A program made the position numbers and the translations under genes. A model generated the notes under the pieces. That model saw only the letters and a program-made list of their open reading frames with translations. It was not told the origin of the DNA and searched no databases. Positions 1-8,415 of a stretch of DNA of 36,309 bases are shown one piece after another; the stretch's first letter is position 1; the number at the start of each line of letters is the position of its first letter. The DNA is from JBCDCE01 sp039182515. Lineage in GTDB: Bacteria; Pseudomonadota; Alphaproteobacteria; Rhodobacterales; Rhodobacteraceae. The DNA lies in NCBI GenBank assembly GCA_039182515.1, contig JBCDCE010000040.1, positions 1-36,309 on the forward strand, given 5' to 3'.

Positions 1-1404
1 GGCGTAGAAGAGTTTTTGACCACCAATGCCACCGAAGCTTTGGAAGGCGCGCTCTGGGAACTTGATGGTCATCTGGAAGCTGCGACGCGAGATGATGCGC
101 ATTTGGTTGCTGTGCTTTTGAGCTTTGCAGATGCTGTGATGGAGGTTGCTGCGGGGCGCGCTTCGCAGGCTGAAAAACTTGTGCCTTTTACGGATGTCAG
201 CTGGGCTTGTGAGGATGGTTTTTTGGTGCAAGGCTTTGTCTCTGCGCGCGCGGGCCGCTCCAAACCACTCACGATGACCTTCAAAAAACCGCATGAGGTG
301 GTGGGCAACCATATCGCGAAATACCAAGCTTTGCGGCTTTCGAAGATGCTTATGGCTTATGATTTCGAACGTAAGCTCAATCCCTTTGCCGAGCTGGGCG
401 GGTTCATCTTCACCTTCATGGGGGACGGCGCACCCGGCACCGGGAAAACGACGCTGATCCAGATGATGGCGGGGCTCATCCACGGATATTGCGAGACGGC
501 GGGCTACACCTTTCGCTACCAAAACCTCGCCACCGACAACATCGACAGCTACCAAGGTAAGTCAGGTCAAAACGCCAAGGCTTTCATCAATTCAGTGATC
601 GATCCAGGTGTGATCGGGTTTGGTACGATTGATGATATTGATCAGTTGGCGGGTAAGCGCGGGGATCGTCAGAGCTCGGCTGGGCAGTTGGAGATCACGG
701 CTGTTTTGATGGAGAGCTTTGCGGGCGCAAATACGGTCGTGCGGGGCAATTGCACCTTTGGGATGTTCTCAAACTACCCTGAGAATGTGGACGACGCGCT
801 GCGCCAAAGAGCCGGGGCGCGCTTTTTGGTGGACGGGCCACAAACGCGCGAGGACTACATCGACATCCTCAATCTGTTGATGGGCAAAAACCACGATATT
901 GCCTTAGGCGATCACGAAGCTTTTGCAGCGCAAGAGATCAAATCAGCTGTGGCCAAGAGCTTTGAAAGCCACAATCGCCCGCATGAGGAAGGCCTTTTGG
1001 CGGTTTTTGATCGTGTGGATAGCGAGATCGGAACCCTCGACACCATCGCGAAACTGGGCACCTATCTCAAAGCGATCCAAGAGGCAGACCCGCGCTTCAC
1101 AGGTCGGGCCATTAAGAACATCACAGACGCCGTCAAAGTGCGCGCGATGGACTTTGAACTGCCTGATGAATGGATGGAAGAGCCGGACCTCTTCTTGTTC
1201 AAAGACTACGGCGTAAAGCGCGATATGATTTCTGAGCTCCGCCAACCCATCACGACTGAAATGGTGATCCAAGAGATTAACCGCTACGCGGATTCAGAGT
1301 TCCGATATGCGGATAAATCCGATGAGGTGGCCATAGAAAACGCGGTGCGTGAGATGGGCCGGATGGAAGAAGCGAAGCGCCGGTATCTGGAAGGGAAATC
1401 CTAA
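1..1404 (+). CDS. AAA-type ATPase, 5' end outside the window
   Basis: An ATP-hydrolysing AAA-family protein of unknown target. The frame is open from the first base of the window, so the gene probably starts upstream; the TTG at 16 is only the first possible in-window start. Numbered from that TTG, the Walker A loop GAPGTGKT lies at residues 138-145. A Walker-B-like acidic patch (IDDID) lies near 205-209, a sensor-1-like Asn in FSNYPEN near 253, and candidate arginine-finger residues follow in ALRQRAGARF (261-270). The 130 residues before the ATPase core are unlike known domains to my eye. It is followed closely by four small or unknown genes on the same strand, two of them clear membrane proteins, which suggests a membrane-associated ATPase complex. 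The ATPase assignment is firm from motifs; the role is unknown. Confidence 0.8.
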   Translation, partial: GVEEFLTTNATEALEGALWELDGHLEAATRDDAHLVAVLLSFADAVMEVAAGRASQAEKLVPFTDVSWACEDGFLVQGFVSARAGRSKPLTMTFKKPHEVVGNHIAKYQALRLSKMLMAYDFERKLNPFAELGGFIFTFMGDGAPGTGKTTLIQMMAGLIHGYCETAGYTFRYQNLATDNIDSYQGKSGQNAKAFINSVIDPGVIGFGTIDDIDQLAGKRGDRQSSAGQLEITAVLMESFAGANTVVRGNCTFGMFSNYPENVDDALRQRAGARFLVDGPQTREDYIDILNLLMGKNHDIALGDHEAFAAQEIKSAVAKSFESHNRPHEEGLLAVFDRVDSEIGTLDTIAKLGTYLKAIQEADPRFTGRAIKNITDAVKVRAMDFELPDEWMEEPDLFLFKDYGVKRDMISELRQPITTEMVIQEINRYADSEFRYADKSDEVAIENAVREMGRMEEAKRRYLEGKS

Positions 1405-1429
1405 AGATGCCAAGGGTTGGAGGATCAAC

Positions 1430-1783
1430 TTGATCAGTGGCGATACCACATTTCTGCGCGAAGTTTTGGTGCCTGTGGTGCTTTTGATGGGCGTCGCTTG
1501 GCTGCTTCCGAAGCTTTTGCATCGGTTGATTGGGGAAGGTGTGGCGCGGCTCTTTGTGATCGGTGCCCTGGGCGCTGTGCTTTTGTGGATGGGCAGTGGC
1601 GCTTTCATTTGGGTGTCTGATCTGGCTCTTGAGGATCTTGCGCGCGCGCTGTCTGGCGCGGATCTGGGCGCGGTATTGGGATATATCGCAGTCCAAGGCG
1701 CGCGGGCTGCGATTATTTGGGCGCCTGTTTTTGTGTTATCCGTGGCGGCCCTTCCTAAGCGATGGAAGGAGGCGGTTTGGTGA
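1430..1783 (+). CDS. Small three-helix membrane protein, unknown
   Basis: A 117-residue hydrophobic protein that I do not recognise. I place the start at the TTG at 1430 because GGAGG at about 1418-1422 sits six bases upstream; an ATG at 1349 would overlap the ATPase gene by 56 bases without such a site. Hydrophobic stretches at about residues 11-30, 40-63 and 88-108 predict three membrane passes, with basic residues between them and at the C-terminus (PKRWK). The stop codon overlaps the next start as GTGA, so translation of the two genes is probably coupled. Position between an ATPase and a large soluble unknown suggests a membrane subunit or anchor for the same system, which is inference only. 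Confidence 0.65.
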   Translation: MISGDTTFLREVLVPVVLLMGVAWLLPKLLHRLIGEGVARLFVIGALGAVLLWMGSGAFIWVSDLALEDLARALSGADLGAVLGYIAVQGARAAIIWAPVFVLSVAALPKRWKEAVW

Positions 1784-3114
1784 AACGTCTTATTCAATCT
1801 GGATTGATGTTTGGAAATCTCTTGGAGGTTTCGTCCCCTGTGCTGATTGAGCGGTACAATCGAGCTTTGGAGCATTTGACAGGCAAGCGCACGGAGTTGC
1901 CCGATTTTCATATCGATATCTCGGGCTACAGCCCTGAGATTGGCGCGGAACTCGGGGACGATGCCTATCTCAATCATGCTGGCGTGAACCGGCAGTTTAT
2001 CCTGCTCACAACAGAGCAAAAAACGGCGCCCTTGCTGAACGCGAAATTCTCCACGTCCAGGGATATTCTGCGGCATTTCATTAAAGAAAACGAAGAACAG
2101 CTTTTTGCTCTGACCGTGCGTGATGCGGTGGCGGGAGAGCTTGTGAACTCGGTTTATGATGTGTCTGATCCCAAGCGGCTTTTGGATATTCATAAGGTAA
2201 TTGTGGAGGCCGACACCACAAAAGGGACCGTGGCTCAGGCGACGGCCCTGCGCGGTTTGATTGATCGTTTCGTGAATGAAGACGAGGCCTGGTACGATGA
2301 TGTGCTTATTGCGGAGATGATCGGGCTGGCCAAAAAAACCGGCGATATCGCGCGAAATCCTGTGCATCTCGAGCAGATGGAATTTGCGCAACCGAGCTTT
2401 TGGACCTCGCATTTCGATGGGCTCTATATTTTCCGCGACGTCGAGCATCCGGCGGTCATCTCAACCAAGCCTTTTGCTGACCCGCTCCTTAGGTACCACT
2501 TCAGTTTTCCAGATCGCCACGCAATCGCGCGGTTTTTGGAGCTGAATGGCTTGGCAGAACCAATCGTCTCGTCCCGTGGGATCGATGCTGCGGCCATTTT
2601 GCGTCAGAAGATGGATTTCATCTTGGTGGATGCGGTGGCTGGACTTGGTGCCTCGCTTGCGGGGGCCAAAAGGGCTGATCTGCGCACACTGGCGCGCATA
2701 CACTACGCAACTCTGCCATCGGAATATCATGGCTTGGCGGATCTTTTGCGCTGGGCCGACAGTGGCGGGGATTGGCCACGCATCGCTTCGGATCATCCTG
2801 CGTATTTCTATACCCTGCGAGCAAGCGCGGGACCGCATCGCGACTTGGTGAATATGTTGCTGTCAGAACTGGCACCTTTGGATTTCAGGCAGATGTTTAT
2901 CTGCCATAAGGTGGCGTTTTACGCAGCTTATGCAGGGTGGCCTGACGCAAAACGGGAGTTTGCGGTGCAATTTCTCCTTGCGGAGTACCAAGCGGATAAG
3001 GACGCTGCACGCGAAGCGCTCTTTGGTCACGATGCACCTTTGGAGATTGAAGAGGGGCCTTCGAGCGAGACCATGGTCGCGCGTGTGGGGCCATGGAGCC
3101 GAATTGGGAGGTAA
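1780..3114 (+). CDS. Conserved hypothetical protein (possibly DUF6638)
   Basis: A 444-residue protein with no signal peptide or membrane helix. From memory it resembles the roseobacter family named DUF6638; I could not verify this. GTG at 1780 is chosen over ATG at 1762 because AAGGAGG (about 1766-1772) lies seven bases before it and because it gives the GTGA overlap with the preceding gene. The sequence is rich in aromatic and acidic residues, with stretches such as QPSFWTSHFDGLYIF near the middle. I see no nucleotide-binding, catalytic-triad or metal-binding motif. Its place between two membrane-protein genes and downstream of an AAA ATPase makes a substrate or adaptor role for that ATPase plausible. 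The gene is firm, the family label is not, and the function is unknown. Confidence 0.7.
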   Translation: MKRLIQSGLMFGNLLEVSSPVLIERYNRALEHLTGKRTELPDFHIDISGYSPEIGAELGDDAYLNHAGVNRQFILLTTEQKTAPLLNAKFSTSRDILRHFIKENEEQLFALTVRDAVAGELVNSVYDVSDPKRLLDIHKVIVEADTTKGTVAQATALRGLIDRFVNEDEAWYDDVLIAEMIGLAKKTGDIARNPVHLEQMEFAQPSFWTSHFDGLYIFRDVEHPAVISTKPFADPLLRYHFSFPDRHAIARFLELNGLAEPIVSSRGIDAAAILRQKMDFILVDAVAGLGASLAGAKRADLRTLARIHYATLPSEYHGLADLLRWADSGGDWPRIASDHPAYFYTLRASAGPHRDLVNMLLSELAPLDFRQMFICHKVAFYAAYAGWPDAKREFAVQFLLAEYQADKDAAREALFGHDAPLEIEEGPSSETMVARVGPWSRIGR

Positions 3115-3117
3115 GAC

Positions 3118-3375
3118 ATGTTTAGACTGATCCCTATTTTCTTGATCGTTTTGACGGTCATCTATGTGTGCTTGTCGCTTTACTCGCGCGCCAAGGCGCG
3201 GGACCGTCTTGAAGCGCAGTGGGCAGAAGACCTTCGGGTTGGAGATCGGGAGGCCTTCGTGCGAGAAGGTATGGACAGCTATCAAAACTCCTTGCGGCGT
3301 AAGCTGATTTGGGGCGTGTATGTTGTGCCGATACTTGCCGTGGTGGGCCTCATCTACGTGCAGAACTTTATGTAA
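3118..3375 (+). CDS. Small two-helix membrane protein, unknown
   Basis: An 85-residue protein with a hydrophobic N-terminal segment (residues 3-23), a charged central stretch rich in Arg, Lys, Asp and Glu (24-63) and a second hydrophobic segment (about 65-84). Both ends would anchor it in the membrane, with the charged loop on one side. GGGAGG lies just before the ATG, three bases after the previous stop, so it is cotranscribed with its neighbours. Roseobacter homologues are, as I recall, sometimes labelled cation/multidrug efflux pump; nothing in 85 residues supports transport activity and I would not carry that name over. Function unknown. Confidence 0.7.
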   Translation: MFRLIPIFLIVLTVIYVCLSLYSRAKARDRLEAQWAEDLRVGDREAFVREGMDSYQNSLRRKLIWGVYVVPILAVVGLIYVQNFM

Positions 3376-3386
3376 GGGAGCCGCTT

Positions 3387-3947
3387 ATGTTTGCTGTTGT
3401 TCGTTGGACCTTTTTTCTGGTGTTTTGGGCTGTTGTGGCCGGGTTTCTTTACTACACCTTGCCGCAAAGGGACGTTGTTCAGGTCTCTGGTACCGAGATC
3501 ATTCGGCAGGATTTTTCAGGCTGGAACCGGATCTTTTATGCTCAAGCTGATGCGGGCAACGCAGAGACGATCAACCGAGATCTGAGGCTCATCAACACAG
3601 TACGCCGCAACGGACGGGTGATGGTGTACCGTAATGAAGATACGGGCTTTGGGTGGCCTCCTTATTTCAAGCTCGATAGTTCAAACCTGCAGGCTGAAGC
3701 GCAAAACGCGTCGCGCCAAAATGACGAACAATGGTATGCGATAACGCATTATGGGATCCGCTCGGAGTTTTTGACGATTTATCCCAATGCGACCAACCTG
3801 AGCCCTGTGGACAGCGCTGATGTTCGGCTTATTCCCTGGTTCAACATCGTGTTTCTGACGGTGCTCTTGGCCTTTGTGTGGGGCATTTGGGTGCGCTTGA
3901 AGCGGTTCCGAGAAAACCGGATCGATCCGCTTTTTGAAGACGCATGA
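3387..3947 (+). CDS. DUF1523 family membrane-anchored protein
   Basis: A 186-residue protein matching my recollection of DUF1523, a family of unknown function common in Rhodobacteraceae. Family-like stretches are YYTLPQRDVV, the NRDLRLI...RNGRVMVYRNEDTGFGWPPYFK block, and ITHYGIRSEFLTIYPNA. One hydrophobic segment sits at each end (about residues 5-25 and 152-172), leaving a central domain of roughly 120 residues that is probably periplasmic. The ATG at 3387 is preceded by AGGGAG, eleven bases after the previous stop; longer readings from 3309 overlap the preceding gene out of frame. It closes the five-gene plus-strand run. The family call is good; the biochemical role is not known. Confidence 0.8.
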   Translation: MFAVVRWTFFLVFWAVVAGFLYYTLPQRDVVQVSGTEIIRQDFSGWNRIFYAQADAGNAETINRDLRLINTVRRNGRVMVYRNEDTGFGWPPYFKLDSSNLQAEAQNASRQNDEQWYAITHYGIRSEFLTIYPNATNLSPVDSADVRLIPWFNIVFLTVLLAFVWGIWVRLKRFRENRIDPLFEDA

Positions 3948-3950
3948 TTT

Positions 3951-3977
3951 GAGTATTTTTGCCAAGAAAAAGGGGGG
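3951..3977. repeat. Dispersed GAGTATTT/GCCAAGAAAAA motif, copy 1
   Basis: GAGTATTT, two bases, then GCCAAGAAAAAG followed by a run of G. It fills most of the 37-bp gap between the convergent DUF1523 and aldehyde dehydrogenase genes. Near-identical copies occur at 16074-16096 and 26846-26868. Motifs of this type are, from memory, widespread between genes in Rhodobacteraceae. Confidence 0.7.
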
Positions 3978-3984
3978 CTAGCGC

Positions 3985-6324
3985 TTACTCACCATAGGGT
4001 ATCCAGACCGTTTTGACCTCAGTGGCCGCGTCTAGGAACTCACTCGTATGATCTTTAGACCAATCGCGCGCCTTGGCGTTGTTGACCCATGTGCGTTTGA
4101 TGTTGGATTGGGATGTGGCCTCGATGACTTGGCTGAGATCTTGGCTTGAAAAGGACCAAACGGCGTCGACATCCATATGCCCAGCCATATGCGGGGCGAG
4201 CTCAACATGCTTGCCCGTGAGCAGGTTCACGACCCCTGCAGGGACATCGCTTGTCTCCAGCACTTGAACAAAGTCCCAAGCCGCTAGAGGATAGGGCTCG
4301 GAGGCCACGGCCACCACTCTGTTGCCCATGGCAAGGGCCGGGGCCAGGGCCGAGATCAGGCCCAGGAGCGGTGTTTGATCATCAGCAAAAATGCCAATCA
4401 CGCCCACCGGCTCGCGCATGGCAAGGGCGGTACCGCGCATGGACACAGCGCGCGCGTCGCCTGCAAATTTGTCTGCCCAGGCGGCTGCTGAAAAGAGGCG
4501 CTCTAGACAAAGCTCAACTTCTTTTGCGCCGTCTTTTTTTCCCGTGAGTAGGTTGATTTGCGCCGCAATTTCTGTGGCGCGTGCGCTGAGGTTTTCCGCC
4601 AAATAATAGAGAATTTGGGCGCGCAAATGTGCTGTGGAATTGGACCAGCCTGTGGCCGCTCTGGCCGCTTCAACTGCGTTGCGTAGGTCTTTGCGATTGG
4701 CCAGGCTGGCTTGACCAATGAGAGTCCCGTCTTTGGCGTAAATCTCTTGCGAGTATCCGCTATCAGGGCGGGCTTGCTTGCCACCGATGTAGAGTTTGGC
4801 TGTGCGGTCCAATCCGCTTGGGTGGGGGTTGTTTGCGCCTGCTTTCGGCGCGAATGCCTTGACTGGCTTCAAGGTTTTGCTGTTTGATTCGATGGCTTTG
4901 GTATAGGCCGTCAGTCCTTCCAGCCCACCTTCCCGGCCAAAACCGCTTTCTCGGACCCCTCCAAACCCTGCGGCGGCGTCCATCATGTTGGTTCCGTTGA
5001 TCCAAACGATGCCACTGACCAGTTTTGGCGCGACATCAAGCGCGAGATTCACGTTTTCGGACCATACGCTTGCAGCCAGACCGTAACGTGTGTTGTTGGC
5101 CAAACTTACGGCTTCGGCGGGCGTTCTAAAGGTGGTTGAGACAAGCACAGGGCCAAAGATCTCTTCTTGCATCAAAGGATCCGCGGGAGCGAGATCGGTG
5201 ATCAGAGTGGGGGGGTAATAGCAGCCTTCGGGGCAGGAGGTCTGGAAGATCTCGCCGGAGCTTTGTGAGACCATCTTAGCGACCTGCGCTTTATGGCTCG
5301 GGTCAATCAGAGCGCCGATGTCGATGCATTTGTCCAAAGGATCACCAATGCGCAGATCCGCCATGCGATGCTTGAGGCGGTTATGGAAATCTTGGGCGAT
5401 GGGCTCATGCACCAAAAGCCGCGCGCCTGCACAGCAAACTTGACCCTGGTTGAACCAAATAGCATCCACGAGGCCTTCAACAGCAGAATCGATGTCCGCG
5501 TCATCAAAGACGATATAGGGAGACTTACCGCCCAGTTCCAAGGTGAGGGCTTTGCCGGTGCCCGCTGTGGCTTCACGAATTGCGCGGCCCACGGAAGTGG
5601 AGCCCGTGAAAGCGATCTTGTCTACGTCAGCTGCAACCAACATTTCGCCAACCGCGCCGTCGCCTGTCACGATATTGACGACACCTTTGGGCAGGCCTGC
5701 TTGGCGGCAGATATCGGCGAAAAGAAGCGCTGTGAGGGACGTCCATTCGGCGGGTTTCAAGACGACTGCGTTGCCCATGGCCAAGGCGGGGGCAATTTTC
5801 CAGGCCAACATCAAAAGGGGGAAGTTCCAAGGGATGATTTGGCCGCAAACGCCAAGCGCCTCGCGGCCTGCCATGCGCGTGTCCATCAATTGGGCTTCGC
5901 CAGCGTGGTAGTAGAAGTGACGCTGCGCGAGAGGCAGATCGATGTCGCGGCTTTCGCGAATGGGTTTGCCGTTGTCGAGCGTTTCCAGAACCGCAAAGAG
6001 GCGGCTGTGTTTTTGCAAAAGGCGCGCAATGGCATAGAGCACGCGGGCGCGTGCAGGCCCACCTGATTGTTCCCAAGCAGGCTGGGCTTTGCGGGCGGCT
6101 TTGACGGCCGCATCTACGTCAGCCTGACTGGCTTGTGTGACCTGTGCCAAAACCTTGCCGGTGGACGGGTTTTTCGTCTCAAACGTCCGGCCGGGCGCGG
6201 TAAATGCCCCGTTGATATAGTGCCCAAACTTTGCACCCTGATCCACGATCCAAGCCAAGGCTTCTGCCGCACTTTCTGGAGCGGGCCCGTAGTCCATCGT
6301 GTCGAATGTTTCTTTAACAGTCAT
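3985..6324 (-). CDS. Two-domain aldehyde dehydrogenase (ALDH16 type)
   Basis: Oxidises an aldehyde to a carboxylate with NAD(P). At 779 residues it is much longer than a normal ALDH (about 490) because a second ALDH-like domain is fused at the C-terminus, the arrangement of ALDH16; a Loktanella ALDH16 has been studied structurally. The first domain (about 30-485) is complete: PWNF with catalytic Asn167, K190 for the cofactor, E263 in LELGGKSP, nucleophile C297 in FNQGQVCCAG and E388 in EEIFGPV. The second domain (about 505-779) keeps the Rossmann-like portion but has no FNxGQxC nucleophile loop or ELGGK motif, so it is a structural pseudo-domain. The start is three bases after the deoC stop, so the two are one operon. 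Acetaldehyde released by the aldolase is a reasonable substrate; that link is inference. Confidence 0.9.
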   Translation of the reverse strand: MTVKETFDTMDYGPAPESAAEALAWIVDQGAKFGHYINGAFTAPGRTFETKNPSTGKVLAQVTQASQADVDAAVKAARKAQPAWEQSGGPARARVLYAIARLLQKHSRLFAVLETLDNGKPIRESRDIDLPLAQRHFYYHAGEAQLMDTRMAGREALGVCGQIIPWNFPLLMLAWKIAPALAMGNAVVLKPAEWTSLTALLFADICRQAGLPKGVVNIVTGDGAVGEMLVAADVDKIAFTGSTSVGRAIREATAGTGKALTLELGGKSPYIVFDDADIDSAVEGLVDAIWFNQGQVCCAGARLLVHEPIAQDFHNRLKHRMADLRIGDPLDKCIDIGALIDPSHKAQVAKMVSQSSGEIFQTSCPEGCYYPPTLITDLAPADPLMQEEIFGPVLVSTTFRTPAEAVSLANNTRYGLAASVWSENVNLALDVAPKLVSGIVWINGTNMMDAAAGFGGVRESGFGREGGLEGLTAYTKAIESNSKTLKPVKAFAPKAGANNPHPSGLDRTAKLYIGGKQARPDSGYSQEIYAKDGTLIGQASLANRKDLRNAVEAARAATGWSNSTAHLRAQILYYLAENLSARATEIAAQINLLTGKKDGAKEVELCLERLFSAAAWADKFAGDARAVSMRGTALAMREPVGVIGIFADDQTPLLGLISALAPALAMGNRVVAVASEPYPLAAWDFVQVLETSDVPAGVVNLLTGKHVELAPHMAGHMDVDAVWSFSSQDLSQVIEATSQSNIKRTWVNNAKARDWSKDHTSEFLDAATEVKTVWIPYGE

Positions 6325-6327
6325 GGC

Positions 6328-7320
6328 TTAGCCCATCCCATGGCGGTGGTTTGCGGAATAGTGTCCGGTCACGAAGTGTTCGAGCTGGCGTTCAATGTCG
6401 CCTAACAGCGAAGAGGCTCCAAAGCGGAAGCGATCTGGTTGGAGCCAGGCGTAGCCAAGTTCGTCCTTCATCATGGATTGGTAGACCAAAGCATCCTTGG
6501 CTTTTGAGATGCCGCCGGCGGGTTTGTACCCAACCTTGTGGCCGGTGTGAGCTTCAAAGGCGCGGATCATGCGGATCATTGTGAGAGTGACCGGCAAGGT
6601 CGCATTCACGCTCTCTTTGCCTGTAGAGGTTTTGATGAAATCTGCACCTGCCATCATGCACACGAGCGACGCACGGGCCACATTGCGCAGGCTGCCAAGC
6701 TCACCTGTGGCCAAAATGGCTTTCACATGGGCCGCGCCGCAGGCTTCGCGAAAAGCCCGCATTTCTTCATAGAGGTGCTGCCATTTGCCTTCCAACACAT
6801 GACGCCGAGAGATCACGATGTCGATTTCATCGGCACCCAGCGCGACACTCTGGCGGATCTCTTCAACCCGCAAATGAAAAGGTGACAAACCTGCGGGAAA
6901 TCCCGTTGAAACAGCTGCGACGGGGATGCCTGAGCCTTCGAGGGCCGCTTTGGCGGCTGGGATCATGTCGTGATAAACGCAGATCGCTCCCGTGGTGATC
7001 TCGGGCATGCCCAAAGCCTCTAGCAAGTCAGCGCGCACCGGGCGTTTGGCTTTTGCGCAGAGTCTGCGCACGCGGGCTTCTGTATCGTCGCCAGAGAGCG
7101 TGGTTAAGTCGATGCAGGTAATGGCTTTCAGGAGCCAGGCCGCTTGGTTGGTCTTCTTTACAGAGCGGCGCCCAGGCAGAGTTTTGGCTCTGCGTTCGAT
7201 TGCCGAGGTGTTGGCTTGAACACGGGCGAGCCAATCGAGATCCAGTTCCGTGCCTGGATTGCGTTGGTGCAGGGTTTGCGGCAGCTGCAACGAAGAATCA
7301 GTCGAGGCGGTTGGTGTCAT
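6328..7320 (-). CDS. deoC: Deoxyribose-phosphate aldolase
   Basis: Splits 2-deoxyribose-5-phosphate into acetaldehyde and glyceraldehyde-3-phosphate in deoxynucleoside catabolism, in the cytoplasm. The 330-residue protein is the longer DeoC form. The Schiff-base lysine is K230 in ADFIKTSTGK, the proton-relay lysine is K266 in GYKPAGG, and Asp167 lies in GADEIDIVI. Further signatures are SRRHVLEG and VKAILATGELG. Around 60 N-terminal residues precede the barrel core. It lies 97 bp downstream of an AraC-type regulator gene on the same strand and directly upstream of the ALDH16 gene. No nucleoside phosphorylase or cytidine deaminase gene is present nearby, unlike many deo operons. Confidence 0.95.
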   Translation of the reverse strand: MTPTASTDSSLQLPQTLHQRNPGTELDLDWLARVQANTSAIERRAKTLPGRRSVKKTNQAAWLLKAITCIDLTTLSGDDTEARVRRLCAKAKRPVRADLLEALGMPEITTGAICVYHDMIPAAKAALEGSGIPVAAVSTGFPAGLSPFHLRVEEIRQSVALGADEIDIVISRRHVLEGKWQHLYEEMRAFREACGAAHVKAILATGELGSLRNVARASLVCMMAGADFIKTSTGKESVNATLPVTLTMIRMIRAFEAHTGHKVGYKPAGGISKAKDALVYQSMMKDELGYAWLQPDRFRFGASSLLGDIERQLEHFVTGHYSANHRHGMG

Positions 7321-7417
7321 GGCAAGGGTCCTGTGCCCATCGTTCTTTGCGCATAGTCAACCACAGCTTGACGCGCAGCACCACGGCCCAAGCATGCCAA
7401 AGAGCGTTTCTTCCCAC

Positions 7418-8266
7418 CTATTCTGGCGAAATCACATTCCGCTGATGGGCCCGACGCCACGCAGCGGGCGAGGCTTGGTGATGGCCTTGGAAAAGCCGGT
7501 GGAAGTGACTGAGATTGGTGAGGCCACAGGCGTCGGCGATGTCTTGCAACGTTTCGTCCGTATAGGCCAATAGCTGCGCTGCGTAGGCCATGCGGCGGGC
7601 ATTCATCAATTGGCTTGGGCTTTTACCAAGGAACTTTTGGCAAGAGCGGCTTACATGGGCGGGCGTTTTACCGGCAACTGCAACCAGCCCAGCAGCGCCG
7701 TCACGAAAAACTTCTGGGCGTTCGGCTTCTGACATCGCGAGCTTGAGCCAAGGGGGTGCGTCTTGTTCCAATTGTGTTGGAAGGCTTGCCAAGAGCGAGA
7801 GCAAAAATGCATCGCGTTTGAGATCGGTAGGCGCGCCGCGCTCGAGCTGACGCAGAGCTTTTGACAGCTCAGCGCGTTCAGCAAGCGTTCGGCTCACAAC
7901 AATGGGCAGACCGGCTTGGGTCCAAAACCCTGTTCCCTTTAGGCTTGGATGCTTTTTCTCAATCGCCGTTAAGGCTCGCTTCGGGACAAGCACCACAGAA
8001 ACATAGGTTTCTGGATCGAGAGCCTGAAAAGCATGTGGTGCGCCAGGTGCGACAAGGGCAAGACTGCCTTCCTCCAGGGTGCGTTTGGTGTCGGGCCCAT
8101 GTATTGCCGCGCGGCCGTTCTGCACCCAAAAAACTTCGCCATAGTCCTGTGTGTGCAAGGCTTTCGGGCGTTTGCGCGACAGGGCTGCGCGGGCGAGCGC
8201 ATAGCTTTGACCGTTTGGAATATGATCTTTGGCAAATACTTGGAGCGTCGAAGAAATATTGGGCAT
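7418..8266 (-). CDS. AraC-family transcriptional regulator with N-terminal cupin
   Basis: A 282-residue DNA-binding regulator. The first half carries a cupin-like effector domain (for example ALHTQDYGEVFWVQNGRA near 37-53, and GSLALVAPGAPHAF). The last 100 residues form the double helix-turn-helix of AraC proteins: one helix pair near GLVAVAGKTPAHVSRSCQKF and the second at TLQDIADACGLTNLSHFHRLF. I place the start at the ATG complement of 8264-8266, which begins the cupin domain. The frame stays open upstream through M at 8321-8323 and beyond to overlap rpe, so the start is uncertain. It precedes deoC-ald16 on the same strand and is the obvious candidate regulator, with a sugar or nucleoside breakdown product as effector (inference). 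Confidence 0.85.
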   Translation of the reverse strand: MPNISSTLQVFAKDHIPNGQSYALARAALSRKRPKALHTQDYGEVFWVQNGRAAIHGPDTKRTLEEGSLALVAPGAPHAFQALDPETYVSVVLVPKRALTAIEKKHPSLKGTGFWTQAGLPIVVSRTLAERAELSKALRQLERGAPTDLKRDAFLLSLLASLPTQLEQDAPPWLKLAMSEAERPEVFRDGAAGLVAVAGKTPAHVSRSCQKFLGKSPSQLMNARRMAYAAQLLAYTDETLQDIADACGLTNLSHFHRLFQGHHQASPAAWRRAHQRNVISPE

Positions 8267-8415
8267 AATACCATCACCAAACAGCGAATAAGACCAACCC
8301 TCAAGCCAAAGAGGGCTCCGCATCCGTTTTTTTTGTTCTTGGGTCCGTTTTGAGAGGAATTGCGCCGAGGATCTAGGCGCAGTAAACCAGCGCTCCATGT
8401 AGACGGAGAGACTCA

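Noticed and set aside
1294..2448. 384-codon minus-strand frame across the first three genes
   Set aside because: It crosses several well-supported plus-strand genes joined by ribosome sites and stop/start overlaps, and has no family features.
5293..6066. 257-codon plus-strand frame opposite ALDH16
   Set aside because: It lies wholly inside the catalytic domain of a well-supported aldehyde dehydrogenase gene on the other strand.
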